Assembly: GCF_014200575.1 (NCBI RefSeq)
Contig: NZ_JACHBZ010000005.1
Location: forward strand, 124,001-188,000
Length of the DNA: 64,000 nt
Direction of reading: 5' to 3'
From: Mucilaginibacter saanensis
GTDB lineage: Bacteria > Bacteroidota > Bacteroidia > Sphingobacteriales > Sphingobacteriaceae
Part shown: positions 15,797-23,611 of the stretch, one piece after another
How the letters are laid out: each line of letters opens with the position of its first letter
Position numbering within the stretch: position 1 is the first letter of the stretch
Program-made: the position numbers and the translations under genes
The notes under the pieces: generated by a model
Seen by the model: only the letters and a program-made list of their open reading frames with translations
The model's database searches: none
Told to the model about the DNA's origin: nothing

Positions 15797-16528
15797 TTAT
15801 TCTTCCATTGTGTCATGAATGCCTCTTAACATTTCGGAAACCGCTTTTATTCGGTCATCGTTGGGATCCAAAGCAATATATTCCGGAAATTTCTTAAGTG
15901 ATTTTACAGTACATTTTACGATTTTAATGGCCATTTCAAATAGAAAGTCCGCATTGGTGTAATAGTCATCTGTTCCAATTTTTATCTCGTCTTTGAAAGG
16001 TTTCACAGTCAAAGCCTTGGGACCTTTCCTGCTTACATATTGATGGGTTAAGTAGCCGCCATGATGTACAATCAAATTACGCCGATGAATGATTTCATTC
16101 ATTGTTTTTTCTTCGTCTTTTGAAAACGGAGATACTTTGAGAATATCGCAAAATAAAGAGTTTATCGCCTTAGGAGAGCCGAAATCGTAGCTTTCGGCCA
16201 AGAGAAAACCGACATTTTTTTTGAAATTATCACCGTAGCCAACAACAGTCGAAATTTCAATTTTTGGTTCGCCTCGTTTCGTCGCGAAGTCTAAAATTAT
16301 TGAAGGGAACAAATTTAATATCGCCGCAAACTGATGTTTGCAAAAGGCTTCAAAATAGGAAAGCAGGCCAATGTTCGCAACCTGCGCTGCAGGGTTTATA
16401 TCGGGATACCAGCGATCATTTTTGTGATTTTCCACCACATAGCTTAGGCCGTGGAATTCCATTTCAAAAAGTAGAAAGGGTGCAATTTTGCCGACGAAAT
16501 ATTCGTAAGACGTGTAATTCTCTTTCAT
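15797..16528 (-). CDS. HEPN-like domain protein
   Basis: The C-terminal half has the HEPN signature Rx4H, here HRRNLIVHHGGY (R150 to H155), in a helical context (SKDEEKTMNEII before; FEMAIKIVKCTVKSLKKF after). HEPN domains are commonly RNases in toxin-antitoxin and abortive infection systems. The N-terminal half (residues 1-110) is also helical and may be a regulatory or membrane-apposed part; no signal peptide is present. It lies 16 bp downstream of the dCTP-deaminase-like gene on the same strand, so they form a two-gene operon. Nucleolytic activity is inferred from the motif alone. Confidence 0.7.
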   Translation of the reverse strand: MKENYTSYEYFVGKIAPFLLFEMEFHGLSYVVENHKNDRWYPDINPAAQVANIGLLSYFEAFCKHQFAAILNLFPSIILDFATKRGEPKIEISTVVGYGDNFKKNVGFLLAESYDFGSPKAINSLFCDILKVSPFSKDEEKTMNEIIHRRNLIVHHGGYLTHQYVSRKGPKALTVKPFKDEIKIGTDDYYTNADFLFEMAIKIVKCTVKSLKKFPEYIALDPNDDRIKAVSEMLRGIHDTMEE

Positions 16529-16544
16529 ATTTTGATGGTCCTAT

Positions 16545-17360
16545 TTATTTTGAAGTGCGGCGTATTTTTTGAATACTGTCTATTTGAAGCAATAAACCTT
16601 TCTTTTCTTTCAGGCGGGCATTAATAGTTGAATCAATGAGCATCTCCTGTTTTTTTTGGTCAACGCGTATGTTAACGCCTTGGTTAAAAAAACACCAATC
16701 GATCCCGAGTTTTAACAAAATGGTAATTGCTATACCTAAGGCAGTTGCTGACAAATAATGGATAGCTTTTTGATCGCGCTCTAAAAGGCCAATTCTCCGA
16801 TCTGCATCCTGCCGCACCTCATCAATTTTGCCGCTTAATACAATTGGGGCGTTTATTTCTCCTTGACTTAATGCAGCGATAGGATCGTCAGGAATACGGT
16901 TTTGTGCTTCGTGGACACCGTTATATTCTTGCTCGCCGTCCAATTCGGCAAACCATATGGGAAAATATTTAGACCCCCTGCTCAAAATAATATTGTAAGA
17001 CCCTGCATTATAAACTGAGAATAATAATTTCCCTTCAAAACCCGGGTCAACGTGAAAGCCCGAAACATTTACTAAGCCTTTGAATTTTATAGATGCCTTG
17101 ATTGAAATAAAAGCAATTTTGTCTTTTGGAATCTTTACGGTTTCTGCGGTAAGAAGTAAAGCGAAGTGTCCGGGTTCAATATATATTTCATCATGGTCGG
17201 TTAATTTTGTAACTCCGCGAGGGGACGAATTGGTTTGAAATACTTCATCACCCAAGGTCAGTTCATAGGCGCCATTTTTTACTGCGCTTAACTCAAAGGG
17301 AGTAATAATTTGTTCGGCCGCATTTAAGTCAATAAGACTGGCACTACTTAGAAATGACAT
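16545..17360 (-). CDS. dCTP-deaminase/dUTPase-fold protein with membrane anchor
   Basis: Residues 30-125 follow the trimeric dCTP deaminase/dUTPase fold: AYELTLGDEVF, an IEPGHFALLL strand, SIKASIKFKGLVNVSGFHVD and PGFEGKLLFSVYNAG. The family's catalytic ITLE glutamate appears replaced (LLFS), so deamination may be lost and nucleotide binding kept. After a linker with DEVRQDADRRIGLLERDQKA comes a transmembrane helix at about 201-222 and a basic coiled tail. A membrane-fused member is unusual. dCTP deaminases are known antiphage nucleotide-depletion enzymes; the pairing with a HEPN protein suggests a sensor plus RNase toxin. Confidence 0.68.
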   Translation of the reverse strand: MSFLSSASLIDLNAAEQIITPFELSAVKNGAYELTLGDEVFQTNSSPRGVTKLTDHDEIYIEPGHFALLLTAETVKIPKDKIAFISIKASIKFKGLVNVSGFHVDPGFEGKLLFSVYNAGSYNIILSRGSKYFPIWFAELDGEQEYNGVHEAQNRIPDDPIAALSQGEINAPIVLSGKIDEVRQDADRRIGLLERDQKAIHYLSATALGIAITILLKLGIDWCFFNQGVNIRVDQKKQEMLIDSTINARLKEKKGLLLQIDSIQKIRRTSK

Positions 17361-17536
17361 AGATAATAAGGTTTGGTTAAAAATAACTATAAACCTTTAG
17401 AAATAATACTACTATCTTAAATTCAATTTAAACGCAGCTAAAGGAAGCAAACTCTTCCAAACTTTCAGCGTCCTTCGGCTTAGAACTCTGTATAACACCA
17501 ACTAATGAAACAGACCTTCACTTAAACACATTCATT

Positions 17537-17727
17537 ATGAAAAACAAAGAACAAACCCATGATATTAAAAATAAGGAATTAACTAAAACGAAACCAATAT
17601 GAGCAGTTGGCGAAATTATAAAAACTGAGGGTTTTGATGCGCTTAAAAGTGCCAGCAAGACTGCACGATTTCGTCGGTATGGACAGGTTGCTGAATTACA
17701 CAAAATATCGTCACCATTCCGTCATTG
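17537..17727 (+). pseudogene. TetR-like regulator N-terminal remnant
   Basis: A short frame (MKNKEQTHDIKNKELTKTKPI) stops at TGA, then continues as AVGEIIKTEGFDALK, which matches the first helices of TetR-type HTH domains (EIIKTEGFDALKVSKIA). A frame change follows, and the other frame reads FVGMDRLLNYTKY, reminiscent of the VDRKLIYRYFG recognition helix. Nothing beyond the HTH is preserved. I consider it a decayed fragment; the similarity is short. Confidence 0.4.
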
Positions 17728-17730
17728 AAA

Positions 17731-18204
17731 TTAGCTGCAAAAGTAAAAATATAGGCAAATTAGCTTAAGCAAGTCAAAAACGCTGTTTTTGCCAAGATAT
17801 TCCGAGCCAACTCGACCACTCATAATCCTTTGTTCTCCTTTGGTTATTCATTAAAACCTCATTACCAAAAAACTTTAGTAAAATAGTTTATCATGTATTT
17901 ATGCAACTAATCAAATTAGTTCGTTTTCAACAATAGATAACTATTTATTATCACTAGGAGTATTTTAATGACCACTCGACGTGATTGATAAGTTTATCAA
18001 TAGTATTAACTTCAACTTGAAATCAATAAGTTTCCCTAGTTTGGAAATGGGATTACGAAACATTCTTTAAAACTACCGAAATCGTTTAAATGATTGGTGC
18101 CACTTATGGTGCTCTGTTTTAATTTCAAATGAATAAAAATGCTTTTTGAGCTAACCCGAATGAGTGCTGGTTCTATACACTTATTTTAAGGTCACTATAT
18201 TAAG
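17731..18204. other. Gene-free AT-rich spacer
   Basis: I see no convincing gene, RNA or repeat here. Frames are short and unlike any family. It separates the minus-strand HEPN/dCTP-deaminase operon and the TetR debris from the AbiE locus. Confidence 0.4.
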
Positions 18205-18239
18205 ATAAACCATGTTCATGTAACATGAACATGGTTTAT
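18205..18239. promoter_or_regulatory. 16-bp inverted repeat upstream of AbiEi-like gene
   Basis: ATAAACCATGTTCATG and its exact reverse complement are separated by TAA. GTTCATG half-sites recur nearer the gene (TGTTCATGTTTGTTGAAC at about 18,286-18,303). AbiEi antitoxins are known to bind inverted repeats in their own promoters, so this is the likely autoregulatory operator. Confidence 0.6.
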
Positions 18240-18315
18240 TTCTGAACAAATATTTGCATTTAAACATAATGTTCATTATTTTTGATTGTTCATGTTTGTT
18301 GAACGCCATTAAAAA

Positions 18316-19323
18316 ATGAACATAAAAGAAAGAAATTTGCTTTATCACGCCACGGACAAGCTACAAGAACTAACTGGCGCAACAATGCGCGATCTGAGCA
18401 TAAAGGCTAAAGATAATTATGCTGAACGTGACGGCACGATTGCCCTGACCTTTGGCGGAACCACCGTGGAATTTTATGTAGAGATCAAAAACGAAGTTCG
18501 TGGCAACACCATACCTGTGGTACAGACCCCAAACTTTTACAGAAGACGGGATACCCTGCTGATCTGCGGATATATCACCAAACCCATGAAAGATGAGCTA
18601 CGACACCGTCAGATTAATTACCTGGAATTGGCCGGAAATTGTTATATCCAGACCAAGGGCATCTATATTTATATCAATGACCAGCAAGTCACCGAAACCC
18701 GCACCGCACCGCAGGGCAAACTCTGGAAAACAGCCGGTATTAAATTCCTGTTTGCCCTGCTCAACGACCCCGAACTTCTAAGACAGCCTTACCGCACAGT
18801 CGCTGACCGGGCAGATATTGCGCTGGGCAATGTCGGTGCGCTGATGGACGAAATAGGTCGTGAAGGCTATTTAAAAGAAGGGCCAAATAAAACCGTATTC
18901 ATTGAGCGCCGGGAAGAATTGTTTGGCCGTTGGGCCGAAGCTTATCGCAATACCCTCCGCCCGAAGATCACCGCGGGCACTTATCGATTTGTGGATAAAA
19001 GCCTTACCGATCACTGGAAAGAACTGCAACCCAAAACATTTCACTGGGGCGGGGAAAATGCCGGAGCACTGCTGACGGGCTATCTGAGGCCGGAAAAATT
19101 CACCATATACGCAATAAACTTCCGACAGGAAGTTATGAAAGAGCTAAAATTGTTACCCGATCCTGATGGGCCGGTGGAAATTCTGCATCAGTTCTGGAAA
19201 GACATCCCGGAAGAAACGCAAGTTACTGTCCCGCCTTTGCTGGCTTACGCCGACCTGGCCACCAGCCTGGACAGCAGGAACCGCGAAACCGCTGAAAGAT
19301 TAAAAAAACAATACTTAGATTAA
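18316..19323 (+). CDS. AbiEi-like type IV antitoxin/regulator
   Basis: The 335-residue product lacks signal or membrane segments and has the layout of AbiEi-family antitoxins: an N-terminal region with a central LRHRQINYLELAGNCYIQTK segment, then a winged-helix-like unit (GIKFLFALLNDPELLRQPYR; TVADRADIALGNVGALMDEI) and a C-terminal part with GGENAGALLTGYLRPEKF (249-266), a motif recurrent in this group. It ends 1 bp before the nucleotidyltransferase partner, the expected antitoxin-toxin order of AbiE. It probably represses its own promoter through the inverted repeat 77-111 bp upstream and neutralises the toxin. Confidence 0.8.
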   Translation: MNIKERNLLYHATDKLQELTGATMRDLSIKAKDNYAERDGTIALTFGGTTVEFYVEIKNEVRGNTIPVVQTPNFYRRRDTLLICGYITKPMKDELRHRQINYLELAGNCYIQTKGIYIYINDQQVTETRTAPQGKLWKTAGIKFLFALLNDPELLRQPYRTVADRADIALGNVGALMDEIGREGYLKEGPNKTVFIERREELFGRWAEAYRNTLRPKITAGTYRFVDKSLTDHWKELQPKTFHWGGENAGALLTGYLRPEKFTIYAINFRQEVMKELKLLPDPDGPVEILHQFWKDIPEETQVTVPPLLAYADLATSLDSRNRETAERLKKQYLD

Positions 19324-19324
19324 C

Positions 19325-20083
19325 ATGCTGACCCAACCATTATTAAACATGCTGGCTGGCCTAGAAAAGGTATTTGCTGAATTGGACATCGACTTTTACA
19401 TTGTAGGTGCCGTTGCCCGTGATATCCAGTTTTCATTAAAAGACGAAAATATACGCGCACGGGCGACGGAAGACGTTGACATCGCTGTAATGGTGAGCGA
19501 CCAAGCGCAGTACACGACCATAAAAAATGCATTGATCACTTCCGGTGAATTTACTGCCCATGAAACCGAAGCTATTAAACTATATTATCAGAATGCTATT
19601 GAAATTGACCTACTACCCTTTGGCGATATCGAAAACGAACAGCGTGAGATCAAATTGACCGACCCCATGTTTATCCTGAATATGCCGGGCTTCAGCGAGG
19701 TGTTTCCCTATGCCGAAGCTATACAGCTTAGCGAAGAACTGAATATACGGGTCTGCACTTTGGAAGGCATAATTCTCCTCAAACTGATCGCCAATAACGA
19801 CAGGCCAAGCCGCACCAAGGACATCACGGATATCGAGCACATTATCGCCAATTACTTTGATATCTCAGACGCGGATATTTATAGCGACCATTTCGAGGTC
19901 ATGGACTATTATGACACGAAGGATCGTGAATATATTCCATTAGTCTGCGCCCGGGTCATCGGCCGCAAGATCGGGCAGCTCCTGCAGGAATCACCTGAAT
20001 TACATGAACGGATAGCCAAAATACTGACAGGCCGCCCGACTACTTTATGGAACGCCATGCTTGATGGACTGAATGATAATTGA
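19325..20083 (+). CDS. AbiEii-like nucleotidyltransferase toxin
   Basis: A DNA polymerase beta-type nucleotidyltransferase core is clear: VGAVARD (27-33), TEDVDIAVMV with D50 and D52, and the third acid D95 in AIEIDLLPFG. The segment ILLKLIANNDRPSRTKDITDIEHII (146 onward) is the conserved Lys/Asp helix found in AbiEii and related toxins. Known relatives transfer nucleotides to tRNA or other targets and cause abortive infection. The start is 2 bp after the AbiEi stop. The product is slightly shorter than many AbiEii proteins but all catalytic positions are present, so the pair is likely functional. Confidence 0.83.
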   Translation: MLTQPLLNMLAGLEKVFAELDIDFYIVGAVARDIQFSLKDENIRARATEDVDIAVMVSDQAQYTTIKNALITSGEFTAHETEAIKLYYQNAIEIDLLPFGDIENEQREIKLTDPMFILNMPGFSEVFPYAEAIQLSEELNIRVCTLEGIILLKLIANNDRPSRTKDITDIEHIIANYFDISDADIYSDHFEVMDYYDTKDREYIPLVCARVIGRKIGQLLQESPELHERIAKILTGRPTTLWNAMLDGLNDN

Positions 20084-20565
20084 ATTACTACTCAAGCTCA
20101 ATTTATATGAAAATTTTGCTGCTGAACACAAATCTGAGTTTATATGCAATTGCATATAAGAATGCCACTTTAGATATATTTATATGCAATTACATATAAT
20201 TTGAATCAACCAAGCCAGAGAGTTTTAAAAAGATTTTTACAGGGGTCACGGGTCGTAATTCGGCAGGATCACTTTCAAAAACGACAAAAAAATACAATTA
20301 TTAAAAATGAATATTTTATTATTAAGTAATTGAATATTAAACAATTATGTAATATAAATATTAAAATTAAGGCATCAATTTGTCGGACATTTGAGCACCA
20401 AAATCCAGCACTATTTTATCAATCAATGCCCAAAACAGTGCCCATATTTTTACGGGGCACCTTTATACTTTTGCAAGTATCTGTGTGCTAATTACTTGTA
20501 AAATGGCCCGAATAAATGATTTCTCGTTCCAGCGGGATCACAGAAACCTAAAAGAAGGTCACTGA
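20084..20565. other. Spacer at probable island end; no certain gene
   Basis: This AT-rich stretch holds two phased palindromes (listed separately), a segment at about 20,243-20,275 (GGTCACGGGTCGTAATTCGG and following) that resembles a degenerate tRNA T-arm and 3' end, and a 20-codon frame at 20,503-20,565 (MARINDFSFQRDHRNLKEGH) that stops one base before a strong hairpin. None is certain. The tRNA-like piece, if real, would be a relic of an integration site. Confidence 0.3.
20140..20199. repeat. Two 20-bp palindromes 40 bp apart
   Basis: TTATATGCAATTGCATATAA (20,140-20,159) is a perfect palindrome. TTATATGCAATTACATATAA (20,180-20,199) is the same with one change. The exact 40-bp period suggests two dimer sites. 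They lie downstream of the AbiE pair, with no gene start nearby, so their role is unclear. Confidence 0.65.
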
Positions 20566-20615
20566 TTAAACAGAAAAGGCGCATGAAAATGCGCCTTTTC
20601 TGTTTAAAATGGATT
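20566..20615 (+). terminator. Strong hairpin, 19-bp perfect stem
   Basis: Arms 20,566-20,584 (TTAAACAGAAAAGGCGCAT) and 20,589-20,607 are perfectly complementary around a GAAA loop. The T-rich tail is about 6 bases further on. It is a likely bidirectional terminator between the island and the prophage remnant. Confidence 0.65.
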
Positions 20616-20644
20616 TTTTTTCCATATTCAAAAAAAATAAATAG

Positions 20645-20845
20645 ATCCTTTCAAGGATCAGTCGGAAAAGTTGGGGGATTTAAAAGTTAAGCATAGATAT
20701 TAGTAAGCCTGAATAAGAAGAAAGTAGTATCCCTTATGCCTCTTGAAGTAGCCCTTAAAGCATTAATCTTGGCGTTGAATGATTCAGCAGAGGCATTGGT
20801 GGCCCTGTTATCGAAGAAGTTGAGGATCGACTCATCTTCAATATA
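20645..20845 (-). mobile_element. ISL3-family insertion sequence, 3' remnant
   Basis: Minus-strand codons from about 20,845 to 20,687 encode the last 50 or so residues of an ISL3/IS204-type DDE transposase (ILNFFDNRATNASAESFNAK then FFLFRLTNIYA). After the stop, the DNA GGATCAGTCGGAAAAGTTGG (from 20,656) could be the terminal inverted repeat. The rest of the IS is missing, replaced by phage coding sequence in the same frame. Confidence 0.6.
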
Positions 20846-21316
20846 TTTTTGCCGAACAGTTTTATTGACTGGCAGTTTTAAATTTCTGTTCATAATACCA
20901 TTGCGATAAATAAACACCATCTCGCCAGCTAATTTACCATCTGCCGCCATTTGCGCTATGAGGATAGATAACTGATGCAGGACACCCGGTTTGATATCGT
21001 TATTCATTGTTTTTATAACGTCTGACGCTGCTTTTACTATGGCATCGGGCTGGGTTAAGTTTAAAGAGCTTTCAACCAGTTTTAATTCGGTTAAAAATAC
21101 GGGGATAGCTGTTCTGAGTTTATCTTTTATTGCATCGTCAACATTACCTGGGATCAGTGTGGTTAGGATATCTGCAATGGGAGAGTCGACAGCCATTTTA
21201 ATATTTTCGGTAATGGTAACGCCAATTTGTATGGCTGTTTTAATTTGGTTAGGAAGGCCTCCAAAAAGGTTTTTAATCTGGTCCCAGATTTTTGTCAGAA
21301 AATTTTTTAAGCTCAT
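20687..21316 (-). CDS. Phage small protein fused to transposase C-terminus
   Basis: Residues 1 to about 140 (MSLKNFLTKIWDQIKNLFGG; helical, with DDAIKDKLRTAIPVFL) look like a phage-encoded helical protein. From about residue 160 the chain is the C-terminal tail of an ISL3 transposase (IEDESILNFFDNRATNASAE and FLFRLTNIYA). The junction is in frame, giving a 209-residue chimera through an IS insertion followed by deletion. The catalytic Glu helix of the transposase is present but the rest of the DDE domain is absent, so no transposase activity is possible. The gene overlaps the upstream 55-codon gene by 4 bp, an original phage arrangement. Confidence 0.75.
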   Translation of the reverse strand: MSLKNFLTKIWDQIKNLFGGLPNQIKTAIQIGVTITENIKMAVDSPIADILTTLIPGNVDDAIKDKLRTAIPVFLTELKLVESSLNLTQPDAIVKAASDVIKTMNNDIKPGVLHQLSILIAQMAADGKLAGEMVFIYRNGIMNRNLKLPVNKTVRQKYIEDESILNFFDNRATNASAESFNAKINALRATSRGIRDTTFFLFRLTNIYA

Positions 21317-21480
21317 GATTTTTTGTTGTCTTTAAGTTTATTTACCTCTTGTTGTAGTATGGCTACCTGGCCTTCTAAAACTCTGAGCCTGATTTCATTA
21401 ATTCGTGTCTGAGTTTCCTGGGTTGAGCGTACATCTTTAATGTCGTTCTTTAACTGAAAATATGTCGTCATCACAGACAT
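21313..21480 (-). CDS. Small coiled-coil prophage protein (55 aa)
   Basis: MSVMTTYFQLKNDIKDVRST ... EGQVAILQQEVNKLKDNKKS: a single amphipathic helix or coiled coil ending in a basic tail. The ATG is on the boundary of the upstream gene's stop and its own stop overlaps the next start (ATGA), so it is tightly packed between two prophage genes. I recognise no family. The size and context suggest a lysis or structural accessory protein. Confidence 0.65.
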   Translation of the reverse strand: MSVMTTYFQLKNDIKDVRSTQETQTRINEIRLRVLEGQVAILQQEVNKLKDNKKS

Positions 21481-22073
21481 TACGATGCGATGGGCAGTGC
21501 CTCCGTTACCCGCATTTTTTTTATTTCGTTACAAAATTCTTCAGCCTGGTATTCATCATATTTTTTGCCAGTTGCACGGCAAAAAAAATAGTGTGCCAAT
21601 ACCTGGCAGCATGCATTTAATGAGAGGTTAAAGCTTTCCTGCCAGTTTTGCTCTCCATGGTTTTTAATGTGTTTATTGATCTCGTCGGTAATAATCTCCC
21701 TCGCTGCCATAAAGGCCCCTGTGGGCTCAACTGAGAGGTTTTGCATTACCTTTACCTTTGTCGATACTGTTTTTTTGCTGGCCTGGTCAGTTGTAAAAAT
21801 GACTTCCTCAGGTATGGTTTCGCTACTGTAGAGGTGTTTGATCTGGTGCGATAAGGATAGCACAGCATCGCCAAACAGATGGAAGTCATTAATATTGGTT
21901 ACCGTGTACAATTCATGTGCAGCAATGCCCGAAAGTATACTGATAGCCTCGATGTCATTCAGTTCGGGCTTTTCCTGCATAGCTATCATTTGGCCTAAGG
22001 TGACCTCGCCTAATTGGGTGGGCATTTTTACCCTTAACTTTCCGTGGGTAGTTTTAAGTGTTTTTTCGATCAT
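21480..22073 (-). CDS. Uncharacterised prophage protein
   Basis: From ATG 22,073 (MIEKTLKTTHGKLRVKMPTQ) the protein is 197 residues; an in-frame TTG at 22,121 would add 16. The strand-turn start KLRVKMPTQLGEVTLGQMIA and a helical rest, with DIEAISILSGIAAHEL, suggest a tail-assembly or head-accessory protein as found downstream of terminase in Bacteroidota phages. The last third has several Cys (NACCQVLAHYFFCRATGKKY). It follows the terminase large subunit and shares a base with the next gene. The exact function is not decidable. Confidence 0.65.
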   Translation of the reverse strand: MIEKTLKTTHGKLRVKMPTQLGEVTLGQMIAMQEKPELNDIEAISILSGIAAHELYTVTNINDFHLFGDAVLSLSHQIKHLYSSETIPEEVIFTTDQASKKTVSTKVKVMQNLSVEPTGAFMAAREIITDEINKHIKNHGEQNWQESFNLSLNACCQVLAHYFFCRATGKKYDEYQAEEFCNEIKKMRVTEALPIAS

Positions 22074-22158
22074 GATTTTTGTGCCGCCGGTTAGCGGGGT
22101 ATTTAATTTGATATGCGGCAAAAGCCGGCGAAGAAGATTTGATTAAGAAAGTGATAAG

Positions 22159-23556
22159 CTACGCAAGGCCGTAGGAGCCAATAAGCTCATCAAAAACACC
22201 ATTGTTTGCCAATGGCCTGGGGGTGAACGGTAATCGTGATTTTAACTTTACATCGTTACCCATCTTTAATTTGTTAAGTGCCACATAGCGTAAGGGATCA
22301 ATTAAATGATTACAGGCATCAACAGGTTCGTTAACGGTTTTCCCTCGGTTGTCAACCCGCCATTTATAGCGCTCCAGCTCGTTACGTAAATTGACACTGG
22401 CGCGGGTGATGTTTATCTTATAACGTTTTAATATATCAATGGAGTGTTTAACACTATCGGCTCCTTTTTTTGCTCCGGTTACATACCAGCCCAGCCGTTT
22501 TAGTTCCTCTATTGATTTTGGTTCGGCGCTGTCAGCTATGATTTCTGATTTTTTGCTTACACCATGTGCTTTAAGTTTGGCAGCAATATCGGTGTTGGTT
22601 AAGCTGGTTTCGTAAAACAGTTCATTGACCCAAAGTTCGCCGTTTTGCTGATAAACCTGCAGGCAACCGGTTTGATCATTAGTAAAACCAAAATCGAGGC
22701 CGGTGGCAATGAGGCGGGCATCAGGCGGTATTTGATTGCAAACGTACCAGTTGTTAAATATGAGTCCCGTAATTTTACCTGTAAGTCCGCGGGCATATAC
22801 TTTCCAGAGTTCAATATCAACCTCCTTTAACGACTCAATTTTGTCCCTCACTTCCTGTAACAGAAAAGGGTTGTGCCGGTGATCAGATATAATAAGTGCT
22901 ATATTGGGTTTACCTACCAGGTGTTCGTGCACCCAGAAGCCGGTATTAGGATTATAGTCGATAAAAATGCGAAGCTTGGTACGCAAGGCCAGTTCAGTGT
23001 AAACATCCCATGATATACCATTGGCCTCGTTAATAAATAAATAATCGCGCTTACCAGATTTGGCATCTTGTGCATTATCATAACTCTTAAATTCAATGAT
23101 TGATCCATTATTGAACTCAAATATGCGATCTGTTTTATTATAGCTTTTTACGGCCGCTTGTAATGCCGCGGATGTGTTATAAATATTTAGGGCATCGCGC
23201 AGGGCCCCTGCCTTTAGGTTGGGAATATCCTGAGCAACAACTGTTATAACTAACTTGGGGTTCTGACATGCTATACAAAATAACACTTGTTCAATGGCGT
23301 ACGTTTTACCTGAGCTTGTACCGCCCTGGTTAATAACTACGTGCGCGGTTGACATATAATTTTGCATAAAAAGGACAGAGCCTCCCAGATGATGAAAAGG
23401 AGGAGCATTAATATCGGTCATATTGGTAATATGGTTAATTGAAGGTTTTATATAAGGTTTGTAATTATAGAGTTGTGTTTCCAAATAACCGACTGTTTGA
23501 TTTGGAAATAGCTGTTGAGAATGTTTTATATGCTTATTGGCATAAGCATGATTCAA
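22159..23556 (-). CDS. Phage terminase large subunit
   Basis: The packaging ATPase-nuclease. Walker A is GGTSSGKT (78-85), Walker B is DYLFINEAN (171-179), and the nuclease domain shows LDFGFTND, IIADSAEPKSIEEL and DACNHLIDPLRYV, which give the acidic metal-binding residues. At 465 residues it is of normal length and appears intact. The N-terminal 46 residues before MTDINAPPFHHLGGS are unlike the family, so ATG 23,418 is an alternative start. It follows the small subunit on the same strand. No portal or capsid genes are seen, so the prophage is incomplete. Confidence 0.92.
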   Translation of the reverse strand: MNHAYANKHIKHSQQLFPNQTVGYLETQLYNYKPYIKPSINHITNMTDINAPPFHHLGGSVLFMQNYMSTAHVVINQGGTSSGKTYAIEQVLFCIACQNPKLVITVVAQDIPNLKAGALRDALNIYNTSAALQAAVKSYNKTDRIFEFNNGSIIEFKSYDNAQDAKSGKRDYLFINEANGISWDVYTELALRTKLRIFIDYNPNTGFWVHEHLVGKPNIALIISDHRHNPFLLQEVRDKIESLKEVDIELWKVYARGLTGKITGLIFNNWYVCNQIPPDARLIATGLDFGFTNDQTGCLQVYQQNGELWVNELFYETSLTNTDIAAKLKAHGVSKKSEIIADSAEPKSIEELKRLGWYVTGAKKGADSVKHSIDILKRYKINITRASVNLRNELERYKWRVDNRGKTVNEPVDACNHLIDPLRYVALNKLKMGNDVKLKSRLPFTPRPLANNGVFDELIGSYGLA

Positions 23557-23611
23557 ATATACTAAAAATATTGGTCAGGATCAAATAAAAAGTAAAATAA
23601 ACAGAGTTTTA

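Noticed and set aside
17518..17703. 61-residue hydrophobic minus-strand frame
   Set aside because: It is antisense to the TetR-type relic; the hydrophobic pattern is chance AT-rich coding.
20503..20565. 20-codon frame before the strong hairpin
   Set aside because: Too short and without similarity; noted only as part of the spacer, since it could be a leader peptide but nothing proves it.
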